Assembly: GCF_000576425.1 (NCBI RefSeq)
Contig: NZ_KK069990.1
Coordinates: 1 to 64,000 of the forward strand
Direction: 5' to 3'
Source of the DNA: Brachybacterium phenoliresistens
GTDB lineage: Bacteria > Actinomycetota > Actinomycetes > Actinomycetales > Dermabacteraceae
DNA length: 64,000 nucleotides
Shown here piece after piece: positions 8,104-16,210 of this stretch (within the stretch, counting starts at the first letter, position 1; every line of letters starts with the position of its first letter). The notes under the pieces were generated by a model. It saw only the letters and a list, made by a program, of their open reading frames with translations, ran no database searches and was not told the origin of the DNA. Position numbers and translations under genes: made by a program.

Positions 8104-9117
8104 ATGACGATCACCGCTGCGGCCGACGGCTCCGCCCTCGGCAATCCCGGGCCCGCCGGCTGGGCCTGGTACATCGACGAGGACACCTGGCGCGCGGGCG
8201 GCTGGCCCCACGGCACCAACAACATGGGCGAGCTCAAGGCCGTCCTGGACCTCCTCGAGGCCACTGCGGTGGATGCCGACCAGCACCTGCACATCCTGTG
8301 CGACAGCCAGTACGTCATCAACTCGGTGACGAAGTGGATGCCCGGCTGGAAGCGCAAGGGCTGGCGCAAGAAGGACGGCAAGCCCGTCATGAACGTCGAG
8401 CTGCTGCAGTCCATCGACCGCGCCCTGGCGGGCCGCAGCGTCGAGTTCGAATGGGTCAAGGGCCACGCCGGCCACGCCATGAACGAGGCCGCGGACCGCC
8501 GCGCGAACGCCGCCGCGACCGCCTTCTCGAAGGGCCGCGACCCCGAGGTCGGCCCCGGCTACCGGGCCGGATCCGGCGCGTCCGTGCCCGTGCCCGCCTC
8601 CCGGACCGCGCCCCCCGCGTCCGCCCCCGCCGCGTCCGCATCGGCCGCGCCGGAGCCGGAGGATCTCTTCGCCTACTTCGCGCCCGAGCCGGAGCCCGCG
8701 CCCGCCCCGGCGGCGGCTCCCCGCCGGGCCAGCGCCGCCTCGGCCCCGACGCCGATCGCGCCGGCGACCTCGGAGCTCGACGAGGTCACCCAGCGGGAGC
8801 TGGCGCTGCTCACCGACCTGGTGCGCGCCCAGCCCTCCCGGGCGGCGCAGCTGCTGCACCCCGACTTCACCGAGATCGGGGCCTCGGGCCGCGCCTGGAC
8901 CCGCGAGGAGATCCTCGCCTCCCTCGGCCCCGTCCCCGGGACCACCGCGAGCGACCTGATCGCCGACGCCCTCGCGCCGGACGTCGTGCTCGTGCGCTAC
9001 CGCACCGAGGACCGCTCCGGCGGCGCCGTGCGCACGGTGCTGCGCTCGAGCGTGTGGGTGCGCCATCAGGGCCAGTGGCTGCTGCGCCACCATCAGGGAA
9101 CGCCGGCGCGGCCATGA
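8104..9117 (+). CDS. rnhA: Ribonuclease HI fused to an NTF2-like (DUF4440-type) domain
   Basis: The N-terminal domain degrades RNA in RNA-DNA hybrids. Catalytic residues D8, E43, D67 and D131 are present, with H121/H124 in VKGHAGH. Residues 140-225 form a Pro/Ala/Ser-rich, probably disordered linker containing one hydrophobic patch, EDLFAYF. Residues 225-337 resemble the NTF2/SnoaL fold (DUF4440), with HPDFTEIGASGRAWTREEIL, and may bind a ligand or mediate dimerisation. E. coli RNase HI is only about 155 residues. The ATG at 8104 starts the RNase fold directly. The gene overlaps the DUF418 gene by ATGA, so the three following genes are coupled. Confidence 0.93.
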   Translation: MTITAAADGSALGNPGPAGWAWYIDEDTWRAGGWPHGTNNMGELKAVLDLLEATAVDADQHLHILCDSQYVINSVTKWMPGWKRKGWRKKDGKPVMNVELLQSIDRALAGRSVEFEWVKGHAGHAMNEAADRRANAAATAFSKGRDPEVGPGYRAGSGASVPVPASRTAPPASAPAASASAAPEPEDLFAYFAPEPEPAPAPAAAPRRASAASAPTPIAPATSELDEVTQRELALLTDLVRAQPSRAAQLLHPDFTEIGASGRAWTREEILASLGPVPGTTASDLIADALAPDVVLVRYRTEDRSGGAVRTVLRSSVWVRHQGQWLLRHHQGTPARP

Positions 9118-10316
9118 CCTCGCGCGGGGCCCCGGTGGCCGTCGCCGCGGTGCCCCTGGGCGAGCGCGCCGTCGGCCCGGACCTCGCGCGCGGCGCGGCG
9201 CTGCTCGGCATCGCCCTGGCCAACACCGTCGGCTGGATGTACGGCGGCGCCTGGACCGCGCTGGTCAAGCAGCGCGACGCCGGGGCGCTGGACCGCGCCG
9301 TCGACGTGGCGATGTCCCTGCTGGTGGACAACCGCGGCTTCCCGCTGTTCGCGATGCTGTTCGGCTACGGGATCGGCGTGCTGCTGCGCCGCGGCCGGGA
9401 GCGCGGCGAGACGCCCGGCCGATTCCGGCGGCGCATGCTGCGCCGCCACCTGGTGCTGCTGGGCATCGGCCTCGCGCACGGCGTGCTGCTGTTCGCCGGC
9501 GACATCGTCGCCTCCTATGCCGTGATCGGCATGCTCGCGGTCCTGTTCGCGGACCGCCGCCGGATCCTCGTGATCGCGGCGGCGCTGCTGGCGAGCCCGA
9601 TGCTGGCGATGTGGGGCTGGCTGGACGGGACCATCGGCCCCGCCGGCGGCGGGCGCCTGCCCGATGTCGAGGCCGCCACCTACGCCGACTCGGTGATGAT
9701 CCGCGCCCAGGAGGTCGGCGTCGACCTGATGCTGCTCCCGGCGACGGACCTGGGCCTGCTCACCCCGATGCTGATCGGCGTTCTCCTGGCCCGCGTCCGG
9801 CTGCTCGAGGACGTGGCCCGCCACCGGGCGCTGCTGCGCCGCCTGTGGCGCACCCTGCTGCCGATCTCCCTGCTCGGCGCGCTCCCGCTCACCCTCGTGC
9901 TGGTCCTGGACCCGCGGGCGGAGCACCTGGGCAGCGAGACGGTGCGCGGGATCCTCGGCGTCGTGCACCAGCTGAGCGGGCTCGGCGGGGCCGTCGCCGG
10001 CGCGGCCCTCGCCGCGCTCGCCGCCGAGCGGCTCCACGGTCCGATCGTCGCGGCGCTCGCCGCGCTCGGCAGGATGTCCCTGACCGGGTACGTGCTGCAG
10101 TCGGTGATCGCCCTCGCCCTCTTCCCGGCCTTCACGCTGGGGCTCGGCGGACGCCTGGGCTCGGCAGGGGCCTCGGCCCTGATGGTGCTGGCCTGGGCGG
10201 CGGGGCTCGTCCTGGCGGTGGTGCTGGACCGCGCCGGCCGCCGCGGCCCCCTGGAGCACGTGCTGCGCTCCCTCGCGGCGCCGCCGCCCCCGCGGACGAC
10301 GGGCGGTCGCGGATGA
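9114..10316 (+). CDS. DUF418-family multipass membrane protein
   Basis: This 400-residue protein has many hydrophobic helices. The arrangement resembles DUF418 proteins: an N-terminal ARGAALLGIALANT segment, the motif RGFPLFAMLFGYGIG near 70-84, and a C-terminal GRMSLTGYVLQSVIAL. DUF418 members are inner-membrane proteins of unknown function related to acyltransferase-like transmembrane folds. It overlaps both neighbours by ATGA. No partner or substrate can be named from context. Confidence 0.88.
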   Translation: MTSRGAPVAVAAVPLGERAVGPDLARGAALLGIALANTVGWMYGGAWTALVKQRDAGALDRAVDVAMSLLVDNRGFPLFAMLFGYGIGVLLRRGRERGETPGRFRRRMLRRHLVLLGIGLAHGVLLFAGDIVASYAVIGMLAVLFADRRRILVIAAALLASPMLAMWGWLDGTIGPAGGGRLPDVEAATYADSVMIRAQEVGVDLMLLPATDLGLLTPMLIGVLLARVRLLEDVARHRALLRRLWRTLLPISLLGALPLTLVLVLDPRAEHLGSETVRGILGVVHQLSGLGGAVAGAALAALAAERLHGPIVAALAALGRMSLTGYVLQSVIALALFPAFTLGLGGRLGSAGASALMVLAWAAGLVLAVVLDRAGRRGPLEHVLRSLAAPPPPRTTGGRG

Positions 10317-10852
10317 CCCTGTTCGCCGACACCCCGCGCTGGGACAACCACGGCACCGTGTGGGGCCACCTGATATCCGACACGTCCCTCGACGAGCTCC
10401 ACGCCGGAGCCGCCCGGGCGGGCCTCCCCGGCCGCGCCTTCGACCTGGACCACTACGACTGGCCGGTGGACGCGCGATGGCGGCTCGAGGCCCACGGTGT
10501 GACCATGGTCGGCAACCGGGAGCTCACGCGCGTGCTCCTCGCCTCCGGCCTGCGGGTGCCGCTGGCCCGCCGCGCCCGTGCCCGGGCCGAGCGCAGCGCC
10601 GCCGATGCCGCGCGGCTGGGCCTGGATCGGGTGCCCCGCGACTTCATCTGGGGCCCGCGCGGCCACGTCGATCCGATGCCGGACCTGCCCGGCGCCTTCC
10701 GGATCAGCCGCGACGAGATCGCCCTGCCGCGCGTGCAGGCCCACGACGCCGCGGGGGAGCGGGCCGCGGCCGCGTTCCTGGAACGGGCCGATGCCCTCGC
10801 CCGGGCGGCGGGCCATCCCTTCTGGCAGGGCCAGGTGATGGACGCGCCGTGA
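10313..10852 (+). CDS. DUF4031 domain protein
   Basis: This soluble protein of 179 residues begins MTLFADTPRWDNHGTVWGHL. That N-terminal pattern, with FDLDHYDWP and the recurring small-residue context, matches DUF4031, an uncharacterised actinobacterial family. The first 80 residues hold most of the recognisable sequence and the rest is Arg/Ala-rich. It is the last gene of the RNase H-DUF418-DUF4031 unit and its start overlaps the DUF418 stop. It converges on the TetR gene 25 bases away; no clear terminator lies between them. Confidence 0.8.
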   Translation: MTLFADTPRWDNHGTVWGHLISDTSLDELHAGAARAGLPGRAFDLDHYDWPVDARWRLEAHGVTMVGNRELTRVLLASGLRVPLARRARARAERSAADAARLGLDRVPRDFIWGPRGHVDPMPDLPGAFRISRDEIALPRVQAHDAAGERAAAAFLERADALARAAGHPFWQGQVMDAP

Positions 10853-10876
10853 GCGCCGCCGCTGCCGGGGAGGGCC

Positions 10877-12205
10877 TCAGGGGGCGAGCACCTGGGCGAG
10901 GTGCGCCTCGAGGTCGGCGGTGAGGTCGATGCCGCGGTCGTACAGCCATCGGTACTGCAGCCCGTCCCACAGGGCGATGCACAGCAGCGCCTCCTGCGCC
11001 GGGTCGCGGTGCGCGGGCAGGTCGCCGTCCTCCCGGGCGCGGGCGAACAGGGCCTCGCTGTCGGCGAGCACCGCCCGGAAGCGATCGGCGACGTAGCCGT
11101 GCGCCGGGTGGGAGGCCGGAGCGGCCTCGCAGGACAGCACCGCGTACAGCTGGATCAGGCCCGGGGCGCGGCGCGCGGCCACCCGCGCCTGCTGCACCAG
11201 CAGGAGCAGTCCCTCGCGGCCGCCGGGCGGGCTCGGCCGGTGACCGGCCAGCGCCCGCAGCTCGCGGTCCCGGGCGTCGAGCACGGCCTCGACCAGCCCC
11301 TCCTTCGAGCCGAAGTGATGCAGCACCGCGGCCTTGGACGCCCCGGCGGTCCGCGCGATCCGGGCGAGGGACGTCTCCGCGTAGCCGTCCTGCGCGAACA
11401 GGGCAGATGCCGCCGCGAGGATCTGCGCGCGGCGCTCCCGACCGGTGCGATAGCCGGAGGCATCGGGCGGTACGGCCCCCGCCGCGACGTCCGGACCGGC
11501 TCCCGGCCCGGGCTCAGGACCCGGCCCGGGCTCTGGACCCTGCCCGGGCTCTGGACCCGGCCCGGGGTCAGGACCAGGGCCGGCGGCAGGGTCCGGGGGA
11601 GCGGGTGCGGCGGCCGGCGGCTCCCGCCAGCGCTCCTCGAGGCGGCGCAGCAGGGCCGGGGTGTCGACCCGGTCGGGCAGGAACTGCTCCATGAGCTGCA
11701 GGCCGTCCCAGATCGCATCGAAGCGGCGCATCTCCGCGGCGGTGGCCCGGTCGGGGTGGATGCTCCCGGCCCGGCGCGCCCGGTCCAGGACGGCGAGGCT
11801 CTCGCGCTCGACCTCCGCGTAGCGCGCCGCCATCGCCGCATGCGAGGGATGCGAGGGCGTGGACGCCTCGCCGAGCAGGGCGGCGAACAGGGCGACGTAG
11901 CCGGGGGTCGCGGCGTTGCGGGCGGCGAGGGCGCTGAAGGGGAGCGTCCCGTCGCGGGCGACGGCGGGGAGGGCGCGGGCGTTCTCCGCCTCCATGCGCG
12001 CGAGCACCGCGGCCAGCAGCTCGTCGGTGGAGGAATAGTGCTTCGCCAGGCCCGGATGGCTGATGCCGGCGGCCGCGGCGACCTCGCGCAGGGAGGTCCC
12101 GCGGTAGCCCTGCTGGACGAACAGCGCGCGGGCGGCCTCGAGGATCCGCTCACGGGTGCGCTCGCGCTGCACCGTGCGGGGCGAGACCCCGGGGTCCGTG
12201 GTCAC
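10877..12205 (-). CDS. Tandem TetR-TetR fusion regulator
   Basis: This is a 442-residue protein, about twice a normal TetR regulator. The first repressor (about 10-198) has the HTH LREVAAAAGISHPGLAKHYS. A Pro/Gly-rich linker of about 50 residues follows. The second (about 255-442) has the HTH LARIARTAGASKAAVLHHFG. Both halves carry similar ligand-domain features (SHP..A and WDGLQ), so a whole gene was duplicated and joined. TetR proteins normally act as homodimers; here one chain could form a pseudo-dimer or bind two operators. The GTG at 12205 has GGAGGAG upstream. It is divergent from a secreted phosphatase, with inverted repeats between them. Confidence 0.93.
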   Translation of the reverse strand: MTTDPGVSPRTVQRERTRERILEAARALFVQQGYRGTSLREVAAAAGISHPGLAKHYSSTDELLAAVLARMEAENARALPAVARDGTLPFSALAARNAATPGYVALFAALLGEASTPSHPSHAAMAARYAEVERESLAVLDRARRAGSIHPDRATAAEMRRFDAIWDGLQLMEQFLPDRVDTPALLRRLEERWREPPAAAPAPPDPAAGPGPDPGPGPEPGQGPEPGPGPEPGPGAGPDVAAGAVPPDASGYRTGRERRAQILAAASALFAQDGYAETSLARIARTAGASKAAVLHHFGSKEGLVEAVLDARDRELRALAGHRPSPPGGREGLLLLVQQARVAARRAPGLIQLYAVLSCEAAPASHPAHGYVADRFRAVLADSEALFARAREDGDLPAHRDPAQEALLCIALWDGLQYRWLYDRGIDLTADLEAHLAQVLAP

Positions 12206-12264
12206 CCGGCTCCTCCTCGCCTCGGCGGTGGCATCGGCCGCGGGTGCGCCGACCGGTCCAGGAT

Positions 12265-12303
12265 ACCGTGAGTGACCACACGGTCAGGATTGGGTTTCCA
12301 ATC
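12265..12303. promoter_or_regulatory. Two inverted repeats in TetR/phosphatase intergenic region
   Basis: ACCGTG (12265-12270) pairs with CACGGT (12279-12284) across 8 bases. GATTGG (12288-12293) pairs with CCAATC (12298-12303) across 4 bases. Both lie between the divergent genes and are candidate operators for the TetR fusion, whose two DNA-binding domains could use two different sites. A possible -10 TACGAT (12318-12323) reads toward the phosphatase, with its -35 region over the second repeat. Confidence 0.55.
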
Positions 12304-12375
12304 GGTCAATATCTGGGTACGATGCGGGCTGCGACGGCCTGCCGGCCCTCGCCTCCCCTCCGACGAAGGAATCCC

Positions 12376-13224
12376 ATGGACAACGATGTTCTGCACTCGT
12401 CCCGCCTCACCCGCCGTGCGGGCCTCGCCGCCGCCGGCGGTCTCGGCCTGGCCGCGGCGACCGCATGGATCGGCCCCGTCGCCGCCCAGCCCGGCCAGGG
12501 CGCGGGCCGGGGCGCGGGCCGCGGCGGGCGGAAGGCCGTCACCCTGCTGGTCACCCGCCACGGCAGGACGATGCTCAACACCCTGGACCGGGTCCAGGGC
12601 TGGTCGGACTCGCCGCTGACCGACGCCGGGGTCGCGGTGGCCGAGGACCTGGGCCGGGGCCTGGCCCTCGAGGGCGTCGAGATCGACGCCGTCCACTGCG
12701 GGGACATGGTCCGCCACCACCAGACCGCCTCGGCCGTGCTCGAGACCTTCGGCGCCGACCTCGAGCCGATCCGCGACGAGCGGCTGCGGGAGATCAGCTT
12801 CGGCAGCTACGAGGGCGAGCGGAACGGGGTCATGTGGACCGCGATCGCGCAGTCCCTCGGCCACGCCTCGCAGGAGGAGCTCTTCGCCTCCCCGGACTTC
12901 GACATGAGCGTGGCGCTCGATGCGGGCGCGGCGCTCAGCGACGGCACGGCAGTCCCCGCGGAGACCTCCGCGGACTGCGCTGATCGCGCCCTCGCGGCCC
13001 TCGAGGAGATCGCGCAGTCGCGCACGAGGAAGGGCGGCACCGTCCTGGTGGTCACGAGCGGCCTGACGATCTACCTGGCCCTGCACGCCCTGGGCGCCGA
13101 TCTCAGCTCCGTGACCGGCGGCTTCCACAACGCCTCCGTCTCCACCCTCACCTACCAGGAGGGCAGCTGGACCATCGGCGCCATCAACGACATGCACTAC
13201 GTCGAGCAGGGCGCCGGCGCCTGA
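12376..13224 (+). CDS. Secreted histidine-phosphatase-family protein with altered active site
   Basis: This is a 282-residue exported protein of the histidine phosphatase (phosphoglycerate mutase-like) superfamily. A probable Tat signal is seen: LTRRAGLAAAGG then a hydrophobic stretch and cleavage near AAQ (36-38). The phosphorylated histidine is H62 in TRHGRT. The second catalytic histidine, usually in VVSHGLTI, is replaced by serine in VVTSGLTI (S228). Activity may therefore be reduced, or the protein may bind rather than cleave phosphoesters. The ATG at 12376 has a GAAGGA ribosome site. Divergence from the TetR fusion suggests it is a regulated target. Confidence 0.88.
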   Translation: MDNDVLHSSRLTRRAGLAAAGGLGLAAATAWIGPVAAQPGQGAGRGAGRGGRKAVTLLVTRHGRTMLNTLDRVQGWSDSPLTDAGVAVAEDLGRGLALEGVEIDAVHCGDMVRHHQTASAVLETFGADLEPIRDERLREISFGSYEGERNGVMWTAIAQSLGHASQEELFASPDFDMSVALDAGAALSDGTAVPAETSADCADRALAALEEIAQSRTRKGGTVLVVTSGLTIYLALHALGADLSSVTGGFHNASVSTLTYQEGSWTIGAINDMHYVEQGAGA

Positions 13225-13246
13225 GCCGTCGCGGCCGCCCGGGGCG

Positions 13247-13269
13247 CCGGGGACGTCAGCGGTCCCCGG
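13247..13269 (+). terminator. Candidate terminator after phosphatase gene
   Basis: Arms CCGGGGAC (13247-13254) and GTCCCCGG (13262-13269) with a 7-base loop form an 8-bp GC-rich hairpin 22 bases after the phosphatase stop. It overlaps the 3' end of the converging kinase gene and could work in both directions. Confidence 0.5.
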
Positions 13270-14833
13270 TGTCCCCCTCGGCGGCGGCCTGGGCCGCGGC
13301 GGCCTCCGCCTCCGCCGCCTCCGCGGCGGCCTGGTCGAGGTCCGCGGCGACGAGCTCGACGCGGAAGGTCGCGCCGCCGCCCGGGGTCTCGACCACGGAG
13401 ATGCTCCCGCGATGCTGCTGGACGATGCTGGCGGCGATGGACAGGCCCAGGCCCGCGCCGCCGCCCTGGGAGGCGCTGCGCTGCCGGGAGGAGTCCGTGC
13501 GGTAGAAGCGCTCGAAGATCTTCTCGCGCTGCTCGGCGTCGATGCCCTCGCCGTGGTCGCGCACCTCGATCACGGTGCGGCCGGTCTCCTCGAGGGTGCC
13601 GACGGCGATCTCGACGGGGGAGCCCTTGGGGGTGTGGCGGTTGGCGTTGCCGACGAGGTTGAGGATCACCTGGCGCAGGGACGGCTCGTCGCCCATCACG
13701 CCCACCGCCACGTGCGGGGAGACGGTCAGCGGCGTCCCGGTCAGGGAGACGACCATGACCTGGCGGGTCGGGTCCAGGGCGCGGAGGTCCTGGGCGGCGT
13801 CGAACAGGGCGTCGGAGATGTCCAGCGGCTCGAGCGCCAGGTCGGGATTCTCGTCCAGGCGGGCCAGGCGCAGCAGCGACTCCACCAGGGACCCCATGCG
13901 GCGGGCCTCGTCCTCGATGCGGCGCATCGCCTGCGCGACGGAGTCGTCGGTGCCCAGCGCCCCCATCCGGTACAGCTCGCCGAAGCCGCGGATCGCGGCC
14001 AGCGGGGTGCGCAGCTCGTGGCTGGCATCGGAGACGAAGCGCCGCATGCGCGCCTCGGAGGCCGTCGCGCGGGACTCCGACTCGGACTGCGCGGCGAAGC
14101 CCTGCTCGATGTGCACGAGCATCTCGTTCAGCGAGCGGGAGAGGCGATGGACCTCCATGGAGGTCGTCGTCTCCGGGACACGGCGGGAGAGGTCGCCGGC
14201 GGCGATCTGCGCCGCGGTCGCCTCGACGTCGCGCAGCGGCTCCAGGGCGCGGTGCGCGATGTAGCCGCCGCAGCCCATGCCCATGAGCACGACGCCCGTG
14301 CCGACCAGCACGATGATCAGGGCCATCTCGTGCATGGTGCGGTCCACGCCGTCCAGCGGCAGGGCCACGAAGACGCTGCCGCCGCCCGGGCTGCCGTTGA
14401 TCATCGCCTTCACGCGCCATCGGCTCTCGGACGAGTCGATGACGGTGAAGGGCTCCCCGCCGCGCTGGATGATCTGGGTCTCGGACAGCTCCGGGAAGAC
14501 CACCTCGACGGGCCGGTCGTCATGACGGTGGACGACCTGGCGCCGCGTGTTCCCGTCGTGATCGCGGATCTCCACGATGAAGTCGACGGGGGCGTAGGAG
14601 TCGCCCTCCTCGCCCGCCGCCTCCTGGTCGATCTCCGCGGCCGCCAGCGCCGTCATGTCGGTCATCGACCGCTCGAGCTCGTTGTCCACTCCCTGGATCA
14701 GGGTGCGGTTGAGCAGGAACAGCGACAGGCCGCCGGTCATGGTGGTGCCCAGCACCAGCAGCAGGGAGATCAGCGCGACGATCCGTGTCCACAGGGAGAC
14801 GGGCCGGTCCGCGCGCAGCGAGGGGAAGGACAA
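13256..14833 (-). CDS. Membrane sensor histidine kinase (PhoR-like)
   Basis: This is a 525-residue sensor that phosphorylates the response regulator encoded just upstream. It has a membrane helix near 17-42, an extracytoplasmic domain to about 168, a second helix near 170-192, a HAMP region to about 245, the phosphoacceptor H272 in SDASHELRTPL, and an ATPase domain with N-box NLVGNANRHTP and GAGLGLSI. The tail of about 28 residues is almost only Ala, Glu and Gln. The apparent start is TTG at 14833, four bases after the regulator stop, implying translational coupling. The signal is unknown. Confidence 0.93.
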   Translation of the reverse strand: MSFPSLRADRPVSLWTRIVALISLLLVLGTTMTGGLSLFLLNRTLIQGVDNELERSMTDMTALAAAEIDQEAAGEEGDSYAPVDFIVEIRDHDGNTRRQVVHRHDDRPVEVVFPELSETQIIQRGGEPFTVIDSSESRWRVKAMINGSPGGGSVFVALPLDGVDRTMHEMALIIVLVGTGVVLMGMGCGGYIAHRALEPLRDVEATAAQIAAGDLSRRVPETTTSMEVHRLSRSLNEMLVHIEQGFAAQSESESRATASEARMRRFVSDASHELRTPLAAIRGFGELYRMGALGTDDSVAQAMRRIEDEARRMGSLVESLLRLARLDENPDLALEPLDISDALFDAAQDLRALDPTRQVMVVSLTGTPLTVSPHVAVGVMGDEPSLRQVILNLVGNANRHTPKGSPVEIAVGTLEETGRTVIEVRDHGEGIDAEQREKIFERFYRTDSSRQRSASQGGGAGLGLSIAASIVQQHRGSISVVETPGGGATFRVELVAADLDQAAAEAAEAEAAAAQAAAEGDTGDR

Positions 14834-14837
14834 GGCC

Positions 14838-15557
14838 TCAGGAGCCGTCGGCGGCGCGCAGCACGTAGCCGATCCCGCGCTTGGTGTGGATCATCGGGTC
14901 CCCGATGACGTCCACCTTCCGGCGCAGGTAGGAGATGTACGACTCGACGATGCCGACCTCGCCGGACCAGTCGTAGTCCCACACGTGGTCGAGGATCTGC
15001 GTCTTGGAGACCACCCGGCCCGCGTTGAGCATGAGGTAGCGCAGCAGCTTGAACTCCGTCGGCGACAGCTCGATGGAGACGTCGCCGCGATGGACCTCGT
15101 GGGAGTCCTCGTCCAGGCGCAGGTCGCCGACGACGAGGCTCGCGTCCACGGGCTCCTCCACGCCGCCGTGGGTGCGGCGCAGCACGGCGCGGATCCGCGC
15201 GACGACCTCCTCGAGGCTGAAGGGCTTGGTGACGTAGTCGTCCCCGCCCACCGTCAGGCCGGCGACCTTGTCCTTCGTCTCGTCCTTCGCGGTGAGGAAG
15301 AGGATCGGGTACAGCTCGCCGCGATCGCGCAGGCGCCGGGTCACGGTGAAGCCGTCCATGTCGGGCAGCATCACGTCCAGCACCATGAGGTCGGGCTGGT
15401 TCTCGGTCGCCTGGCGGATCGCCTCGTTGCCGGTCGCCGCGGTGAACACCTCGAAGCCCGCGAAGCGCAGGGAGGTGGCCAGCAGGTCGCGGATGTTCGG
15501 CTCGTCGTCGACGACGAGCAGGCGCGCCTCGAAGTCCTGGGGGGTGTCGATGGTCAT
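14838..15557 (-). CDS. OmpR/PhoP-type response regulator
   Basis: This 239-residue DNA-binding regulator has a receiver domain with acidic residues D17-D18 (VVDDE), phosphoacceptor D61 (VLDVMLPD), conserved T89 and K111 (TKPFSLEEVV). The C-terminal winged helix contains LSPTEFKLLRYLMLNAG and ends RGIGYVLR. The receiver resembles mycobacterial PhoP/TrcR more than generic OmpR. It is first in an operon with the kinase. PhoP-like regulators govern envelope or phosphate responses, but that role is not established here. Confidence 0.95.
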   Translation of the reverse strand: MTIDTPQDFEARLLVVDDEPNIRDLLATSLRFAGFEVFTAATGNEAIRQATENQPDLMVLDVMLPDMDGFTVTRRLRDRGELYPILFLTAKDETKDKVAGLTVGGDDYVTKPFSLEEVVARIRAVLRRTHGGVEEPVDASLVVGDLRLDEDSHEVHRGDVSIELSPTEFKLLRYLMLNAGRVVSKTQILDHVWDYDWSGEVGIVESYISYLRRKVDVIGDPMIHTKRGIGYVLRAADGS

Positions 15558-15630
15558 GACCCCACCGTGATCCTCGAACGTGGGAGTTCGCTGGACGGTT
15601 CCTGGACGCGGGGCGCGGCGGCCGCGCGGA

Positions 15631-16161
15631 TCAGTGCTCGATCGCGGAGCGGATGCGCTTCTCGTTCTTGCGCATCTTCCGGATCGTCCACGACAGCTGC
15701 ATGATCCGCACCGATCCGACCAGCGCCATCACCAGCGCACCGGCGATCGCCGCGAGCAGCATCGCCACGCCCAGCGGCAGCGAGAACTGCGCGCCGAAGT
15801 ACTCGAAGCCGGTCGAGACGTTGTTCTGGATCACGAAGATCAGCAGCAGGATCAGCACGATGGCCCCGAGGATCAGCGAGATCCACAGCCCCACGGACAG
15901 CCCGCCGGGGCGGGAGTCGTCCTCCGGCGGCAGCTCGGGCCGGGGGCGGGCGGCGGGCTCCTGCCGCGGGGTCGCCTCGGGCCGCGGGGCGGCGGGGACC
16001 GTCGGATCGGCCGGGGTGGACTCGATGGAGGCGGAGTCCGCGGAGCGCGAGATCGGGGGAGCGGCCGCGTCCTCGCGGGGGGCGTCGGCCGGATCGAGGG
16101 GGTTGCGGGGGTCGGTCGGCTGGTTCACCGCAGGCTCCTGAGGTCTCGGGGAAGGGTCCAT
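15631..16161 (-). CDS. LapA-domain (DUF1049) membrane protein
   Basis: This is a 176-residue protein with a Pro/Ala/Asp-rich cytoplasmic N-terminus (1-87), two membrane helices near 88-112 and 128-150, and a basic tail RKMRKNEKRIR. The helix pair with VIQNN between them matches the LapA (DUF1049) domain. The domain takes its name from lipopolysaccharide assembly in Gram-negatives; its role in actinobacteria is unknown. The ATG at 16161 has GGGAG upstream. It lies 49 bases after the XPB gene in the same orientation. Confidence 0.82.
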   Translation of the reverse strand: MDPSPRPQEPAVNQPTDPRNPLDPADAPREDAAAPPISRSADSASIESTPADPTVPAAPRPEATPRQEPAARPRPELPPEDDSRPGGLSVGLWISLILGAIVLILLLIFVIQNNVSTGFEYFGAQFSLPLGVAMLLAAIAGALVMALVGSVRIMQLSWTIRKMRKNEKRIRSAIEH

Positions 16162-16210
16162 GCGCTCCCGATCCTGCCACTCCGCGGCGCCGATGTCCTC
16201 ACATCGCGCC

